Of a stretch of 64,000 nt of DNA, positions 1 through 11,198 are shown one piece after another. The DNA comes from Ignelater luminosus (taxonomy: Eukaryota > Arthropoda > Insecta > Coleoptera > Elateridae), in contig VTPC01004757.1 in the NCBI GenBank assembly GCA_011009095.1, forward strand, positions 76,773-140,772, given 5' to 3'. The notes beneath the pieces were generated by a model that worked only from the letters and a program-made list of their open reading frames with translations, was not told the origin of the DNA and did not search any database. Every line of letters starts with the position of its first letter. Position 1 is the first letter of the stretch. The translations under genes were made by a program, and so were the position numbers.

Positions 1-296
1 GATATCTTAATCATTACATAGATCATAGTACTTCACAAAGAGGCCATCTGAGAAAAGCATTAGTTCTACCAGCCCGTACGTAGAACAAGGTAGCATGATA
101 CACCAACTACTGTTAGATCTGGGAATAAAAAAAAACAAGAATCTGTTAAAGATTTAAACAATTAATACCATCATACAGTAGTTCATACAAAAAAAACAAG
201 CCCTCGACAATTTCTCATAGATTTATTCCATTTAATGCGTGGTCCATGTATAACTGTGCTATTTTATAATTTCTGATAATTGCAGTAGGCACTGAA

Positions 297-1323
297 AACA
301 GGGATGTTATTCACACTTCTTGACAGCTTATTGTCTGTAGACTTAATTCAAGTCATTAAATTAGTTAAACATTACAATGCGTAAGTTTATAACAAAGCAA
401 ATAGTTGTACTTCTTCAAAGCAATAATAGCGATCGCAAGTTGACACTTCGTCATTTTCGAACGCAAGGAATACCTACGCGAACAATTCAAAATAGTCTGA
501 GAAGGTTTCACGAGGAAGATTGTTTACAAGCTCATTCCTGGCTGTCAAAGATTGTGAGGACCGCAAAGACAATTAAAAAAGTTAAATATCGATTTCTCAA
601 AAACTCAGAAACATCAGAGCGGAAAATTGCAACAAAGATGATCAACCTCTCCAAAATGAATGAAAAATGAATAAAACATCATCATGCGCCGAAAATTAAA
701 GAAGTTCGTTTATAAAGATAATCAAGTAGAAAGGTGTAGACTTTTATACAAGTTGAGCATTCCAAGTGGTGGACATCATTTTTTCATCATGGATGGCGAG
801 ACATATTGCTATGCTGATCCAGCTCAAGTTCCTGGTGTTGAATTTTATAATGAACTGCCAGAAGCTCCTTTTCCTCTAGAACAGGAAGTAGCACCAAAAG
901 AGAAATTTGCGGCAAAATTTTCGGCATGGCAAGCAATCGCGGACGATGGAGTGTCTGAACACATTTTTCATACTGGCACTATTAATGCTGCAGTTTATCT
1001 AAAAGAATGCGTTTCTAAGGGTAGAAGGAAAAAGGGAAATCGTTCACTATTATTTTGGCCAGACCTTGCCACTGCTCACTATGCTCTGTTCTTACAGACG
1101 CGGAATTGACTTTGTTCCAAAGGAGCAAAACCCACCAATTGCACTCCAATGTCGCTCAATTAAACATTACTTTCTGAACTAGAAATCTATAGACAGTGAG
1201 TCATTTTTTGAAAGATGGCAGAAAATGATATTTAAGTCAGATTGTAAGATGACACAATCTGCATGCTGTTCACTTTCTTTTTACATAAGGATTGACCATG
1301 AAGATTTGAAATTTCACCCTGTA
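297..1323 (+). mobile_element. Tc1/mariner (IS630-like) DNA transposon remnant
   Basis: This is the shell of a cut-and-paste transposon around the broken transposase at 377-1182. The right boundary is suggested by TGAAATTTCACCCTGTA at 1307-1323, which reads inward as an ACAGGGTGAAATTTC-type terminal repeat. A weak, degenerate partner (ACAGGGATGTTATTCA) lies near 297, so the left edge is uncertain. No target duplication could be fixed. A related transposase lies at 16,950-17,520 on the minus strand. Confidence 0.55.
377..1182 (+). pseudogene. IS630/Tc1-like DDE transposase, broken
   Basis: The first open segment (377-670) gives a basic 97-residue product with a helix-turn-helix-like stretch (KLTLRHFRTQGIPTRTIQNS), as expected for the N-terminal DNA-binding part of a Tc1/mariner-superfamily transposase. 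A second segment (684-1109, another frame) carries the catalytic core: the first acidic residue in MDGETY, the KFSAWQAI and GTINAAVYLKECV blocks, and the second Asp in LLFWPDLATAHYA. After a frame change near 1100 the reading continues as FVPKEQNPP and ends RSIKHYF at about 1182. In relatives this last block reads roughly RPIE-x-[FY]-W and supplies the third catalytic acid. Here it is Lys, so the protein would be inactive even without the frameshifts. The superfamily call is confident; the exact family is not. Confidence 0.72.
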
Positions 1324-1835
1324 TACAATCCTGACAGTTAGTTTTAGGTTAACTTTGTATTTAGGTTAGAAACGACAACATTAGCATAACTGGTAGTTAA
1401 GAAAATATCTTTAAAATGCACTTGATTTAAGATTCTTGTTGGTTTTTTAATACTTGCTTTCTTTTTCTGCATAGAAATTGTTCAGTCAACCTTAACATAA
1501 TTTATTATATTTGAGATCTAACAACTTAGCAGAACATGATCAACTCTTACGCAGAAAAGGTTGTAAACAGCATATAGTCGAGAGTTTTTACAGATCTGCA
1601 AATATTAGCAAGTTTAACTTAATTCTACTACTTATAACAACAATGTAAAAAGTAGAGGTTTCATATTAAATCCCTCTGTTCCTGATGGTGGGACAAATTA
1701 ATTTAATTTATAATTCAAGTTGGGCAAATGCATATTTTACATGTTTTTATCTCCGAGGCATATGCAGTTAATTTTTGGTATGTAAGCTCATTTCACTGTA
1801 TATTGCCCAAACGGTTAATCTTATTTTGTATATAC

Positions 1836-2335
1836 AGGGTGTCCCAAAATAACACCGACAATGCTTAACCACTGATTCTGGGGAACAAATGACGATTCAT
1901 CGAAAAAAAGTTAGGTAAAAAGTTTGTAGTTTTTGAGTTGTAAGCTGTCAGAGTCAACACAAATTTTTCTTAACTTTTTAACTGTGTCTCACTGAATCTA
2001 TCGATCGTAATGAAATTTGATAACACAAACTCGTACATATTTGAAAGAATTTTATGAAGAGAGAATCATAAGCAGAAGACGATGGTTTCCGAGGTCAGCT
2101 GATCTCACTCCCCTGGATTATTTTTGATTTGGGCACCTAAAAAAATACCACGTGTCGTATACGTCTGCATGCAATACAAGGCTTGAAAAATGCCATAACA
2201 AATACAATACAAAATATAACTCAGCAACAGTTGCCACATGCTTCTGACAACATTAAGAGGAGAATTCAGGTTGCCATACATAATAATGGTGGTCATGTGG
2301 AGCATAGAATGTGAAATTTTTAATTTAAACAATTC
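1836..2335 (+). mobile_element. Internally deleted mariner-superfamily remnant
   Basis: The left end starts at TACAGGGTGTCCCAAAATAA (about 1836), a terminal repeat typical of arthropod Tc1/mariner-superfamily elements. Some 240 bases later the plus strand reads RRWFPRSADLTPLDYF, a stop, then FGHLKK, which is the conserved C-terminal transposase block [FW]PPRSPDLTPLD-[FY]-FLWG-[HY]-LK. Near 2260-2330 it reads RIQVAIHNNGGHVEHRM, matching the usual terminal GGHFEHL motif. The N-terminal half and most of the DDE domain are missing, and a stop replaces the Leu in FLWG. A right terminal repeat was not found. It is a decayed, non-autonomous copy. Confidence 0.65.
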
Positions 2336-2749
2336 ACGTTAAGTAGCTATTTTTAAATCATTTATAAAAAACTTATTTTGTAAAAAATGTTTTATAAAAT
2401 AAAATAATTTTTTTAAAACAACTTTTAATTTGATATCATTCAAATGATGTAAGTTCTGTACTTACTGCATGATTTAGAAAATCTAAATTAATTATATTAG
2501 TGGAAACAATAATTAGCATTAGTGTTTAAACTAAAATTTATGTTAATAGGAATTTCCAGACAGTAGGCAACCACATCAGCAGAGGCGTTTCCCGGGTGGC
2601 ATAGATTTCATTACAAAAAGAATTTCTTAGTGGGAAACTTTACCCTATAAGTAAATGAGAGTAAACGGATACAAGCCATAATGATGTTACTGTATGTGCA
2701 AAACAACTTTCTATAAACTTATGTTGATAATCCGAGATTCACTAGTATT

Positions 2750-3070
2750 TAATAAAGCGATAAATAGATTTTAAATAAAGCAGTCTCAAAGATTTTAGAA
2801 AAATGTGAAAGAATGGCTATTGGCCTATAGTTTACAACATCAAACACATTACTGTTTTTCAAAACGGAAGTTATTTTAGTGGCTTTTCATTGCTGTGGAA
2901 ATGCGGACGTTCTGATATCTACTTATTAAATAGTTTGAATACAGTACAGAGTGAATCAGACAAATACAGTCCTTTACCAGAAAACTGGCAATCTGTTCGT
3001 AACCCACAGTGAATTGAAATTACAGTTTTTGAATGGCACAGATAATGTCATCCTCAGTTGAGATCAAAGC
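2750..3070 (-). pseudogene. Non-LTR retrotransposon reverse transcriptase fragment
   Basis: Reading the minus strand from about 3065 to 2750 gives, across two frames, STEDDIICAIQKL, EQIASFLVKDCICLIHSV, then ATKITSVLKNSNVFDVVNYR followed by PIAILSHFSKIFE. These match the front of the RT domain of jockey/I-like LINEs, where the consensus runs D-x-IPSFLVKDC, then PVFKKGD, then NYRPISIL-SxFSKIFE. About 105 residues remain. The catalytic FADD region, endonuclease and C-terminus are absent, and stops and a frame change are present. It is a short dead fragment, too small to assign to a clade reliably. Confidence 0.7.
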
Positions 3071-4188
3071 TTATGTAGGGTATGTTGTGGTTTATTAGAG
3101 AAATAGAGATAAGCACTCTATAGTGGGTTATTTTAGGTTATTATAGAATTAATCTTTTAGTTTGATAGTCTTAATAATGTCAATGGAATGATTTTGACGC
3201 TTTGAAGTACATCTCTGTACATATAAATTAAATTATGTTTACAGTAAATCATAAAATTATTAAAGCTTTATTAACGTTACAGTATTTACCTAGTACAGAT
3301 CAGTCAATAGTAAGCAAATGATCCTAAAGGCTTTTCGAAAATAGTAAAGTCGGTTTTATGCATTGCGAATAACGTATCTTGACGTATTATTTTGTGTTTT
3401 GAATTAAATTTATATGGTTCTTTGCGGTTGTTAGTGCCTAGTAGCAAATTTAAGCTTGATGACCTAAGGATCTGTAGCACTTCCAAATACTTTGTAATTC
3501 TTCTCAGCGTTGGTCAAAACATTCCTATTAGGTTTCATTATTAAACGAGGTATAACTGCATGGAAGCAATGCTAGCGTCTAAAGAGTAACTTAAAAAACA
3601 ATTGATGCAGTAACTGTTTCCGTGCTATAATAACGAATATAACAATTAAACTTCAAACTGCACAATCAGCCATTAGTTGTATTATAGTTATATCATCATC
3701 TTCTTTTTCATATTTTAAAGCACAGCTCAGCGAACGTAAGATTGCGGTTCGTCCTACGCACAAAGAAAATAAAGAGACACCGTACATTCATATATGCTGA
3801 TTTACTGACAAGTCGGCATACAACTGAATTACCACAATTTCCTGACAAATTTGTTAAAGCGCATTCAAGGTCAAACGCAAACCTAAAGTTTGGCGGCTGT
3901 AATTTGGTGTGTTTTGGATTAGTAGAAATCCATAATTTATTGTTGTCACGACACATTGATTCAGACTACACTTCCGTTATTTATCATAGTTGATTAAAAG
4001 ACTTCATTATTACTTTTTATGTGTTTGAGGAATATCTTCGCGTGGTCGATCGTGAAGATTTACAGGACCGGTTTAAGTAGACGTTTTCCTGAATTTGACT
4101 TTCACGATTTTAACTGCCAAAATTTGACTTTGAGAATAATACAGGTGTATACCTATGAAATGAGACTTTCAGCTATTAGACCACAGAT
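3071..4188. other. Unannotated AT-rich stretch
   Basis: No protein family, RNA gene or clear terminal repeat was recognised. Two short open frames overlap on opposite strands at 3708-3993 but show no familiar motif. Confidence 0.4.
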
Positions 4189-4588
4189 NNNNNNNNNNNN
4201 NNNNNNNNNNNNNNNNNNNNNNNNNNNNNNNNNNNNNNNNNNNNNNNNNNNNNNNNNNNNNNNNNNNNNNNNNNNNNNNNNNNNNNNNNNNNNNNNNNNN
4301 NNNNNNNNNNNNNNNNNNNNNNNNNNNNNNNNNNNNNNNNNNNNNNNNNNNNNNNNNNNNNNNNNNNNNNNNNNNNNNNNNNNNNNNNNNNNNNNNNNNN
4401 NNNNNNNNNNNNNNNNNNNNNNNNNNNNNNNNNNNNNNNNNNNNNNNNNNNNNNNNNNNNNNNNNNNNNNNNNNNNNNNNNNNNNNNNNNNNNNNNNNNN
4501 NNNNNNNNNNNNNNNNNNNNNNNNNNNNNNNNNNNNNNNNNNNNNNNNNNNNNNNNNNNNNNNNNNNNNNNNNNNNNNNNNNNNNNNN
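4189..4588. other. Assembly gap of 400 N
   Basis: An uninterrupted run of exactly 400 N bases. The round length suggests an estimated or padded scaffold gap. Open frames that cross it are artefacts. The sequence on either side shows no shared repeat that would explain the break. Confidence 0.97.
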
Positions 4589-5347
4589 TTAGTTTCAACT
4601 TTATTTTGGGTTGCTTTGGAATTATTTCTAAATTTTACGTTTTTTAACTGTTTCGTTGTCATGATAACCGATTGTCCTGAGTTCCATTCTGCACTGAATA
4701 GTTAAGGAGAGAGGGACAAAATGAACTGAAAGGTAAAACAATGTTCGTGCGAAGAATATTTTTGAGGAACTTCAAAATAAAAATTGAAGCAAGAATATTG
4801 GAGTTTTGTTGACGGCTCTCGAACAACCGTTTTACGTTTGTGACATTACAAGCTATGTGTTCAAGCAACGACTTGTAATTTAGGGTATTTTTTCATGTTA
4901 TGTTAATTTCTCTTGAAGTGAGTTAGGTATTATTGCACATAAACACAACAGTGGTAAACTATAGAAAAGTTTGGATCTAGGCCCATCTTGCCGAGTGTCT
5001 GTTCCATTTTACCCGCTCCAAGAGAGAACTTGATACATTGTTGGAGCTTTGTCTAGTTATCAATTACACAGGCCTGCGTTTTTTAACTTTCGAAAAATTG
5101 TTTTCAATTTGATTGCTGATTCTTATGTATTTTTGGGTGCTGAGTTCAAATATGAACTCCATTTTTCTCCATCACAAAAGGATTTTTTACAAAAAAGCTC
5201 CAAATGTTTTTAAAAACTTATAAAAAACAATATTTATTTAACTTTTGAATTTATTTACAGGTGGTATGAAAAACAGAATTACTTTAAAAATGAATTAATC
5301 TAATGAAGATACACCGTAAAATACTATTTATGTCCTAACAAGTCCTT

Positions 5348-6387
5348 CTAGAATCTTTTTCGTCTTCTTTCCATGCTCCTTTTTGTGCTTTTTCTTCTGT
5401 GGTGTCGCAGCGGGTCATCCCTCTTTAACATCCAACAGTACTCAGCTATCATACTCACATTCCATCTTCCTTGGTATCTCTTTTCTATTTTTTTTTACAT
5501 CTTTATAGAATCTTCCACACTGCTGCTCACGTACTACAGCAGTATTTTCGGGAAAGTAGTCCAGGTGTGAATCTAGAAAATACATCTTCAAACTCATGTT
5601 ACAGCCCAAATCTTTGAATTTGTCTAACATACTTTGTACAATATTTTTATAATCTTCATCTTTTTGGTGCCAAGAAACTTTGTAACTACATCCTTGAAGG
5701 CTTTCCATGCTTGTTTTTCTACTTCTTCCACTTTAGATTCAAAATTTTCTTCTTTTATAAGCTTTCTTATATCACGCCCAACAAAAACACCCTCCTTTAT
5801 CTTTACTTCCGATAAACCTGGAAACTGACTGCAAAGATACTTGAAACCCTCTCCAACTTTTTCTACTACCTTCACAAATTGATGCATTAGCCCTAGTTTA
5901 ATATGTAACGGAGGAAGAAAAACTTTGCTTGGCTCTACTAAACGTTTTTTTTCACTGTTGTTCATACCAGGTTTTAAGGTTTGTCTTGTGGCCACAATTT
6001 TTTACAATAGTGCTGCTTTCTATCACGACTATCCCACTCACACAAAAAACAAGTATATTTGGTATAACCGCTTTGTTGTCCAAGTAATAAAGAAAGTACT
6101 TTTAAATCGCCACAAATTTTCCAAACTTGATCCTTACAACAAATCTGAATTAAAAGTACTAGCTCAAGATTTTTGTAACACTCTTTCAAATGAACAGAAT
6201 GTCCTACTGGTAAAGAAGCGAAGCTCTTCAACACATATTGAACAAGGCCCAAGGTTTGTCTTGGTATCCTAATTTCACACCAAAATATGCAAAATATACT
6301 TTTTTTACAATTCCGTAATGTTTCTTTGTTGTTTTTTAACCGTAAAGTTTCGACAAATGTAGTAAAAAGGGTCAGGCGCATCGCCAC
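5348..6387 (-). pseudogene. Repeat-encoded protein with CLWDSR/HIKLGLM-type motifs, frameshifted
   Basis: I recognise this from memory as a protein family scattered in multiple copies through arthropod and other invertebrate genomes; it is probably transposon-encoded, but I cannot name the superfamily. In order on the minus strand: LPVGHSVHLKECYKN, QVWKICGDLKVLSLLLGQQ, GYTKYTCFLCEWDSRDRKQH, LWPQDKP (first frame, to 5974), then VEPSKVFLPPLHIKLGLMHQ, LSEVKIKEGVFVGRDIRKL (second frame, to about 5640), then GCNMSLKMYFLDSHLDYFPE (third frame), and after one more shift AEYCWMLKRD and a basic tail ending at a stop at 5348-5350. The reading changes frame at about 5985, 5640 and 5480. Order and spacing of blocks are intact, so this is a nearly full-length C-terminal half broken only by small indels. 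The downstream tract to about 5066 may be its 3' flank. Confidence 0.72.
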
Positions 6388-6399
6388 AACCTCTTCATG

Positions 6400-8290
6400 C
6401 CATTTGAATTTAATGTAATAAAAACTCGTAAAATATAAATTAAATTAAAGAAGTTTTTCCAAACTAATTAAACAAATGCACACCATAGTTGTAAAGAAGG
6501 TACTGAACTAAATGTTTTGTCTAGAAGAGATGGTGGTGGTGAGGAGGTAGACATGCAGTAACAGGAAAGATCAGACATGTATTGACGTGAAAGTGGTTGT
6601 ATTTACAGTTGTATGATATAATGATTACTGCTTTTAACTTCTTTATCATCATCCACTACATATTTATTCAGAATATCAACTTCTTGCATCATCATAAATA
6701 AAAAAAAATATGATTGTTTATTTAAATAACAGTTTTACAAAACGATCCTTTACAATAGGCCAACACCTATAGATAGAACAAAAAACCACACTTTGTGAAA
6801 AAGCCTTACGTGATTAAATTTTTTAAATATTTTTCCCCTTTTCAGCGCCGAAAAATCGATTGAAATCACTAGATAGATTCCAGACAATTTGACCAACGCA
6901 AACTTGTGTTATCTTTCTTGGGACTCCGTGGCAACAAAATTTTTGCGAATGTTCTTTATTCGTGAAGGGAATGCTAGTTTTTAGATTAGTCTTTTCTTGT
7001 AAATTCAAATATTAAGGGTTATCAGTCCACTCCTGTTTAAATTACCACGTTAGACGCTTGAACTGAACTCTGCTTAACTGTTGGCTGTTGAACTGTAAAT
7101 AAAATGCTTTTTAGAGTTACTTTTTGATCATTATAAACGCATACATAACAGCAGGTGTACATGTCTTATGGCTGTATGTCCTCAAATCAGTGGTGGTGAA
7201 TTTTTGTATTATTTTTCTTACTAAATACTGTCCAGAGAGTACATATTATAACAATAATATAGTATTCTACAGATGAACTAAATATTTATCTTATATCTGG
7301 CTATTTATAATTTGGTTAAATCTAGAAAACCCAAACGAAAGACTATTTTCCATCAGGGATTACTCAAAAGGATGTCACACTATTTTCTTTATTAACTGTG
7401 ACTTGCTCTCCATTTAACGAGGAAGTATGTGTATGTGAACGCGCCCTTTGTTCTTTACATTCACGTATTTAGCGCCATATCACCACGTTTAACTTGCTGA
7501 AAGAGATAAAGACCTTTTGAAATTATGTTTTACTTGACACTTTGAAACTTGAAATCTAACTCATTGCTGCTTTAATTTTAACAATAATGTATATTAAATT
7601 AATTTAATTTTTAATTATGTAATGCAGGTGTACCTACGATACTTATAGACTGAATATTTAAGTGTTTAATAATTATTATGCATTTTATTTTTCAAAACAA
7701 AACCGACGATCACTGATAGCAGATTTACTTGCTTGATATATATGTAAAACTATCATTTAGACTGTTAGGATTCCTAATTAGGAACTCTCGGAACTTCACA
7801 GATACGTCGCTACTAATAATTTTGTTCAATGCATTAATATGATCTAAACTTGAATACGGAACGATGCTTTGAAATCCTTACTATACTCATAATTTTCTCA
7901 GTATCAAATAAAGTTAACAAACATTTTTAACATATTGTAGGTCAAAATATAACTTGGACGAAGTGGATGTAGATTACAATGAGCTTCTCTCCAGTCTCAA
8001 CATCTAGCCATTAGAATACAGTTGTAATGAGCAATGATATTATTTTTATATAAATTGATAAATAACTTCATCGATGCATCAAGTTTACAGGCTCAATATA
8101 AAAGTACCAGATGCACTTAGTCGCACCAACATAACTTACAGTTGTCCCAAAAGTAATTCTCATGTGAAATCACTAATTATAGCAATGGCTAAAGCTTAGA
8201 TTAACTGTACATACATCCTGAAAAAGATGGGATACCCATGGAAACATTCACTGAATAAACAAATTATTTATATTGACCTTTAATGGCCAA
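6400..8290. other. Unannotated AT-rich stretch
   Basis: No coding or repeat family was recognised. A 61-residue minus frame at 6823-7008 has no known motif. Around 8150 the phrase TTGTCCCAAAAGTAATTCTC resembles a mariner-type terminus but has no partner. Confidence 0.4.
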
Positions 8291-8389
8291 CCCTCAAAAA
8301 CCAGAAAATCTAAGAATCACGAAAGTGGCCGAAAACCTCAACCAATAAATATTTTTTCATGGTATTGCAATCCTAGCCCCATGCATCGG

Positions 8390-9302
8390 CAAGCCAGTGT
8401 CGGGTTCTCTATTTGCCTTTTACTTAACTTCTTTCACTTTCTTTTTTCACTCCATCTTCTCTTTGGCTAGTGTTTCCGCATCTTTCCATTACATTCCTAT
8501 TTCTTCCAGACATTTACCTACTTTATCGTTCCATTTTTTCTCGGTTTTCCTCTGCCTTTTTTGCCCATCTTCCTGTTGGCATTCTGCATATGTGCTCAAA
8601 CCACCTTAGCATATTTTTTTTATTCTTTGTTCTATCGATTTCACTTCTAAACGTTTCCTTATTTCCTCATTTCTTATTCTATCTATGATCTTTACATTCT
8701 CTTTCTTCTCGGTGTTCTCATTTCGCTTGCCTGTACTCTACTTCTGTGTCTTTTACTTAGAGTCTATAGTTCTGATTTGTACGTTAGAACTAATATAAAC
8801 ATTGAGTTGTAAATCATTATTTTAGTTGTTTTTGTTAACTCTTTTTTTGTTAAATGTGCTTTTGTGTATCGCCTGGTATAGTCTTGCGTTTTCCTTTATC
8901 CTTTCATCTATTTCCGCTTCTATTTTTCCATCTTCTAATAATATTTTGTCTAGATATTTAAACTGTTTAGCTTGTTATATTATTTCAGCATCTATTTCAA
9001 TTTTTAAAGTTTTTACTGTGTTCGATATTGCCATTGACTTTGTTTTGTTTTTATTTATGTATACATTATATTTTTCTCTCCTCCTCATTCAATATTTTTA
9101 TATTGTATTGTATTTTTTCTTCCGTATCTGCTACAATTACTACGTTGTCAGCAAATGCTGGTGGTTTACTTGTACACCTTCCAGGCTGTGGTATCCCCAT
9201 GTTGTTTTTTATTTTATGATTACATTTTTTTATGACTTCACCCATTGTTATGATGAATAGGTATGCACTTAACGTTCCGCCTTGTCTTACACCGTTGATC
9301 AA
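8390..9302 (-). pseudogene. Reverse transcriptase palm and C-terminal region of the 8.3-12 kb element
   Basis: The open part (9066-9302) reads GVRQGGTLSAYLFIITMGEV and then AFADNVVIVADTEEK. The first block is the RT motif that precedes the catalytic site. The second is the [FY]ADD box, here FADN, so the second catalytic Asp is lost. Downstream, in several frames, the minus strand gives KTLKIEIDAE and IEAEIDERI, and near 8555-8620 MLRWFEHICRMPTGRWAKKA, the W-x-H-[IV]-x-RM motif common at the end of insect LINE polyproteins. Numerous stops occur. The protein would have copied RNA at the chromosomal target, but this copy cannot. Confidence 0.72.
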
Positions 9303-9869
9303 CGCTTACACGCAGGGTCGTTTTGAATTGGCTGGATAGTTCATTATTTGTCCTTACATAATTTGTTGTATGTTCGTATAAACCTTTTATGTTCTGAATT
9401 AACCGTCTGCCTACTTTTCTCTCATTAAAAGTGTTCTATATGTTCGTTCTTCTGATCGAATCAAACGCTTTTGAAATATCAATGAAACATAAGTCAATTG
9501 ATTTGTTATGTACAACTGTTCTTTCTATCAATTGTTTCAAAATAATTTATCTTTTTTTAATGTTTTTTAACACACGGCAGAATAATTTTTGATTGCCTTG
9601 GAAGTTTTTTCATCCTTTTTCCAAATTTTTTCCACGATTCTTTCTTTGCTTCGTCTATCATTCTCTTGACATTTATTCTTTGCATCCTGTATTCTCTATA
9701 TGACTCTTATTTCTGTTCATATTCATGTTTCTTACATAGATTCTTTTTTATTTTTATTGCTTGTTTTATTTCTTCTGACCACCATGATGTATACTGTTTG
9801 CTATTTTTTTACTCTTTTCATACTACACGCTTCTTTCGCGGTATCTACCAGTGTTTGTTTAAACAGTTC
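9303..9869 (-). pseudogene. Reverse transcriptase fingers and motif A, same element
   Basis: Between the endonuclease and the FADN block the minus strand encodes, with interruptions, ERTVVHNKSIDLCFIDISKA followed directly by FDSIRR (about 9440-9530), the RT motif A with the first catalytic Asp and the AFD signature. NIKGLYEHTTNYV-like sequence follows near 9370. Frames change several times, so there is no continuous reading. Position and order fit the reverse transcriptase of the flanking element exactly. Confidence 0.6.
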
Positions 9870-10610
9870 TTATAATTTTGGAATATTCATTCTCTTCATG
9901 GTCTTGTACTCTTCTTTTAATGCCTTCTTTATATTTATTTTGTTTGTTTGTTTTCTTCTCAGTTTATGTGTCTTTATTTTGTAATAATCAACTTTATTAG
10001 ATTTTTCATTTATATGCTTTATTTCTGCCATTCTTACTTTGGTTGTTACCATATAGTGATCACTACCGATTTCGTAGCTCCTTTTTGCCCTTGAGTCTAT
10101 TATTCTTTCCATTAATTTTCGTGACACGATTACATAATCGATAATAGACTTTTTATTTCTGCTTTCCAGTACTCTAGTAAATTTATGGATGTCTTTGTGT
10201 TCGAATTTGATGTTTGTTATTATCATTTCATGCTCCATGCAGAATTCCAATAGCCTCCTGCCATTTCAATTTAGTGTGTCTTCTCCTTCTTTACCTGTGT
10301 ATGGTTTATTTCTCGTTATGTCTTTTCCTACTCTTGCGTTCATATCCCCAGCTATTATCACTTCGTTTTTTGTTTTGTCTATTGTATCTTGTAACCATTT
10401 GTAAAATACTTCTATATTTTCTTTCTTCTGGTCTTCAGTGAGTCCGTATGCAACTATAAAACCTATGTTCTCGCTTTTGTCTATATTTATTTCCACTCTT
10501 AACATTCCAGAGTTTACATAATTCCAACCTTTTACTTTGTCTTTTAAGTCTTTATGTATTAAACAAGCGACTCTTTCTTTAGTTCTCTCATTAATTTCAA
10601 CTCCGCTGTA
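9870..10610 (-). pseudogene. Apurinic-type endonuclease domain, downstream part, of the nested-in LINE
   Basis: On the minus strand, directly left of the mariner insertion, the reading resumes as YSGVEINERTKERVACLIHK, then (10,266-10,505) IGFIVAYG, EVIIAGDMNARVGKD and KPYTGKEG, and in the next frame (9870-10,250) HKDIHKFTRV, SRNKKSIIDYVIVSRKL and EIGSDHYMV. GDMNARVG and SDH are the hallmark metal-binding and catalytic segments of LINE apurinic-like endonucleases, which nick target DNA to prime reverse transcription. Both are preserved. One frame change separates the two open parts. The upstream piece lies on the far side of the mariner copy. Confidence 0.75.
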
Positions 10611-11196
10611 CGAGGTCTGTTCAAAAACTATCGCGAATTTCGCGGGTTACGTATATTCGATTTTCGATTGTTTTGTGGCGTTATGTTGGAACTCATGTCC
10701 CTCACTTATGCCGACAAGTCCGGTCATTTTGAATGTTCAGTTAATTTTTGACAGCTGTTTTGCTTGGACGTGTTTTGGCTCGTTTTCGATTTTGGCTATT
10801 CCAAAAAATGGATCAAAGAATCTGTATCAAATTTTGTGTGAAAAACAAAATTAAGTGCGCGGGCGCATTCCGAATGTTGACTGTGGCATATGGTGAAGCT
10901 ACCTTGGGCCGAAGCAACGTTTATCGGTGGTACAAAATGTTCTCAGAGGGCCGGGAAGATGTGAACGACGAAGAGCGTGCTTTTGGTTTTGCTTACAGTT
11001 TTCTTCGATTGCAGGGGCGTGGTGCATCATGAGTTCTTGCCACAGGGTAGAACGGTCAATAAGGAATATTACCTGCAAGTTATGCGCTATTTGCGCGAAG
11101 CCAGAAACGCCCGGATTTGTGAAAGAACAAAAATTGGCTTTTGCACCATGATAACGCCCCTGCTCACACATCGCGATACTTTTTGAACAGACCTCG
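10611..11196 (+). mobile_element. Internally deleted mariner with TIRs and TA duplication
   Basis: This is a complete, non-autonomous 586-bp mariner. The ends are CGAGGTCTGTTCAAAAA at 10,611 and its reverse complement ending at 11,196. The match runs to about 27 bp with one mismatch. TA flanks both sides (10,609-10,610 and 11,197-11,198), the usual mariner target duplication. It is inserted in the endonuclease of the minus-strand LINE: the LINE reading stops at NENVLT on one side and resumes YSGVEIN on the other. The insertion is therefore younger than the LINE and clean at both edges. Confidence 0.9.
10808..11188 (+). pseudogene. Mariner transposase, internally deleted and frameshifted
   Basis: From the ATG at 10,808 the reading is MDQRICIKFCVKNKIKCAGA, then FRMLTVAYGE, VYRWYKMFSEGREDVNDEER, the standard mariner N-terminal helix-turn-helix domain. 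Directly after DEER (about 10,978) the sequence jumps to LLTVFFDCRGVVHHEFLPQG and RTVNKEYYLQVMRYLREA in another frame, then after a second shift NWLLHHDNAPAHTSRYFLN. The block containing the first catalytic Asp (TGDE in relatives) is deleted; the second (HHDNAPAH) is present. The last codons overlap the right terminal repeat, so everything after HTSRYFL, including the third catalytic residue region (SPDLAPCD), is also missing. It is a typical double-deletion derivative mobilised only in trans. Confidence 0.88.
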
Positions 11197-11198
11197 TA

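Noticed and set aside
4019..4705. Long open frames on both strands spanning the N run
   Set aside because: The frames exist only because N bases cannot form stop codons. The real sequence at either side is short and without motifs.
5136..5153. GAGTTC-AAATAT-GAACTC hairpin, considered as a tRNA T-arm
   Set aside because: No acceptor stem, D-arm or anticodon arm at the right distance.
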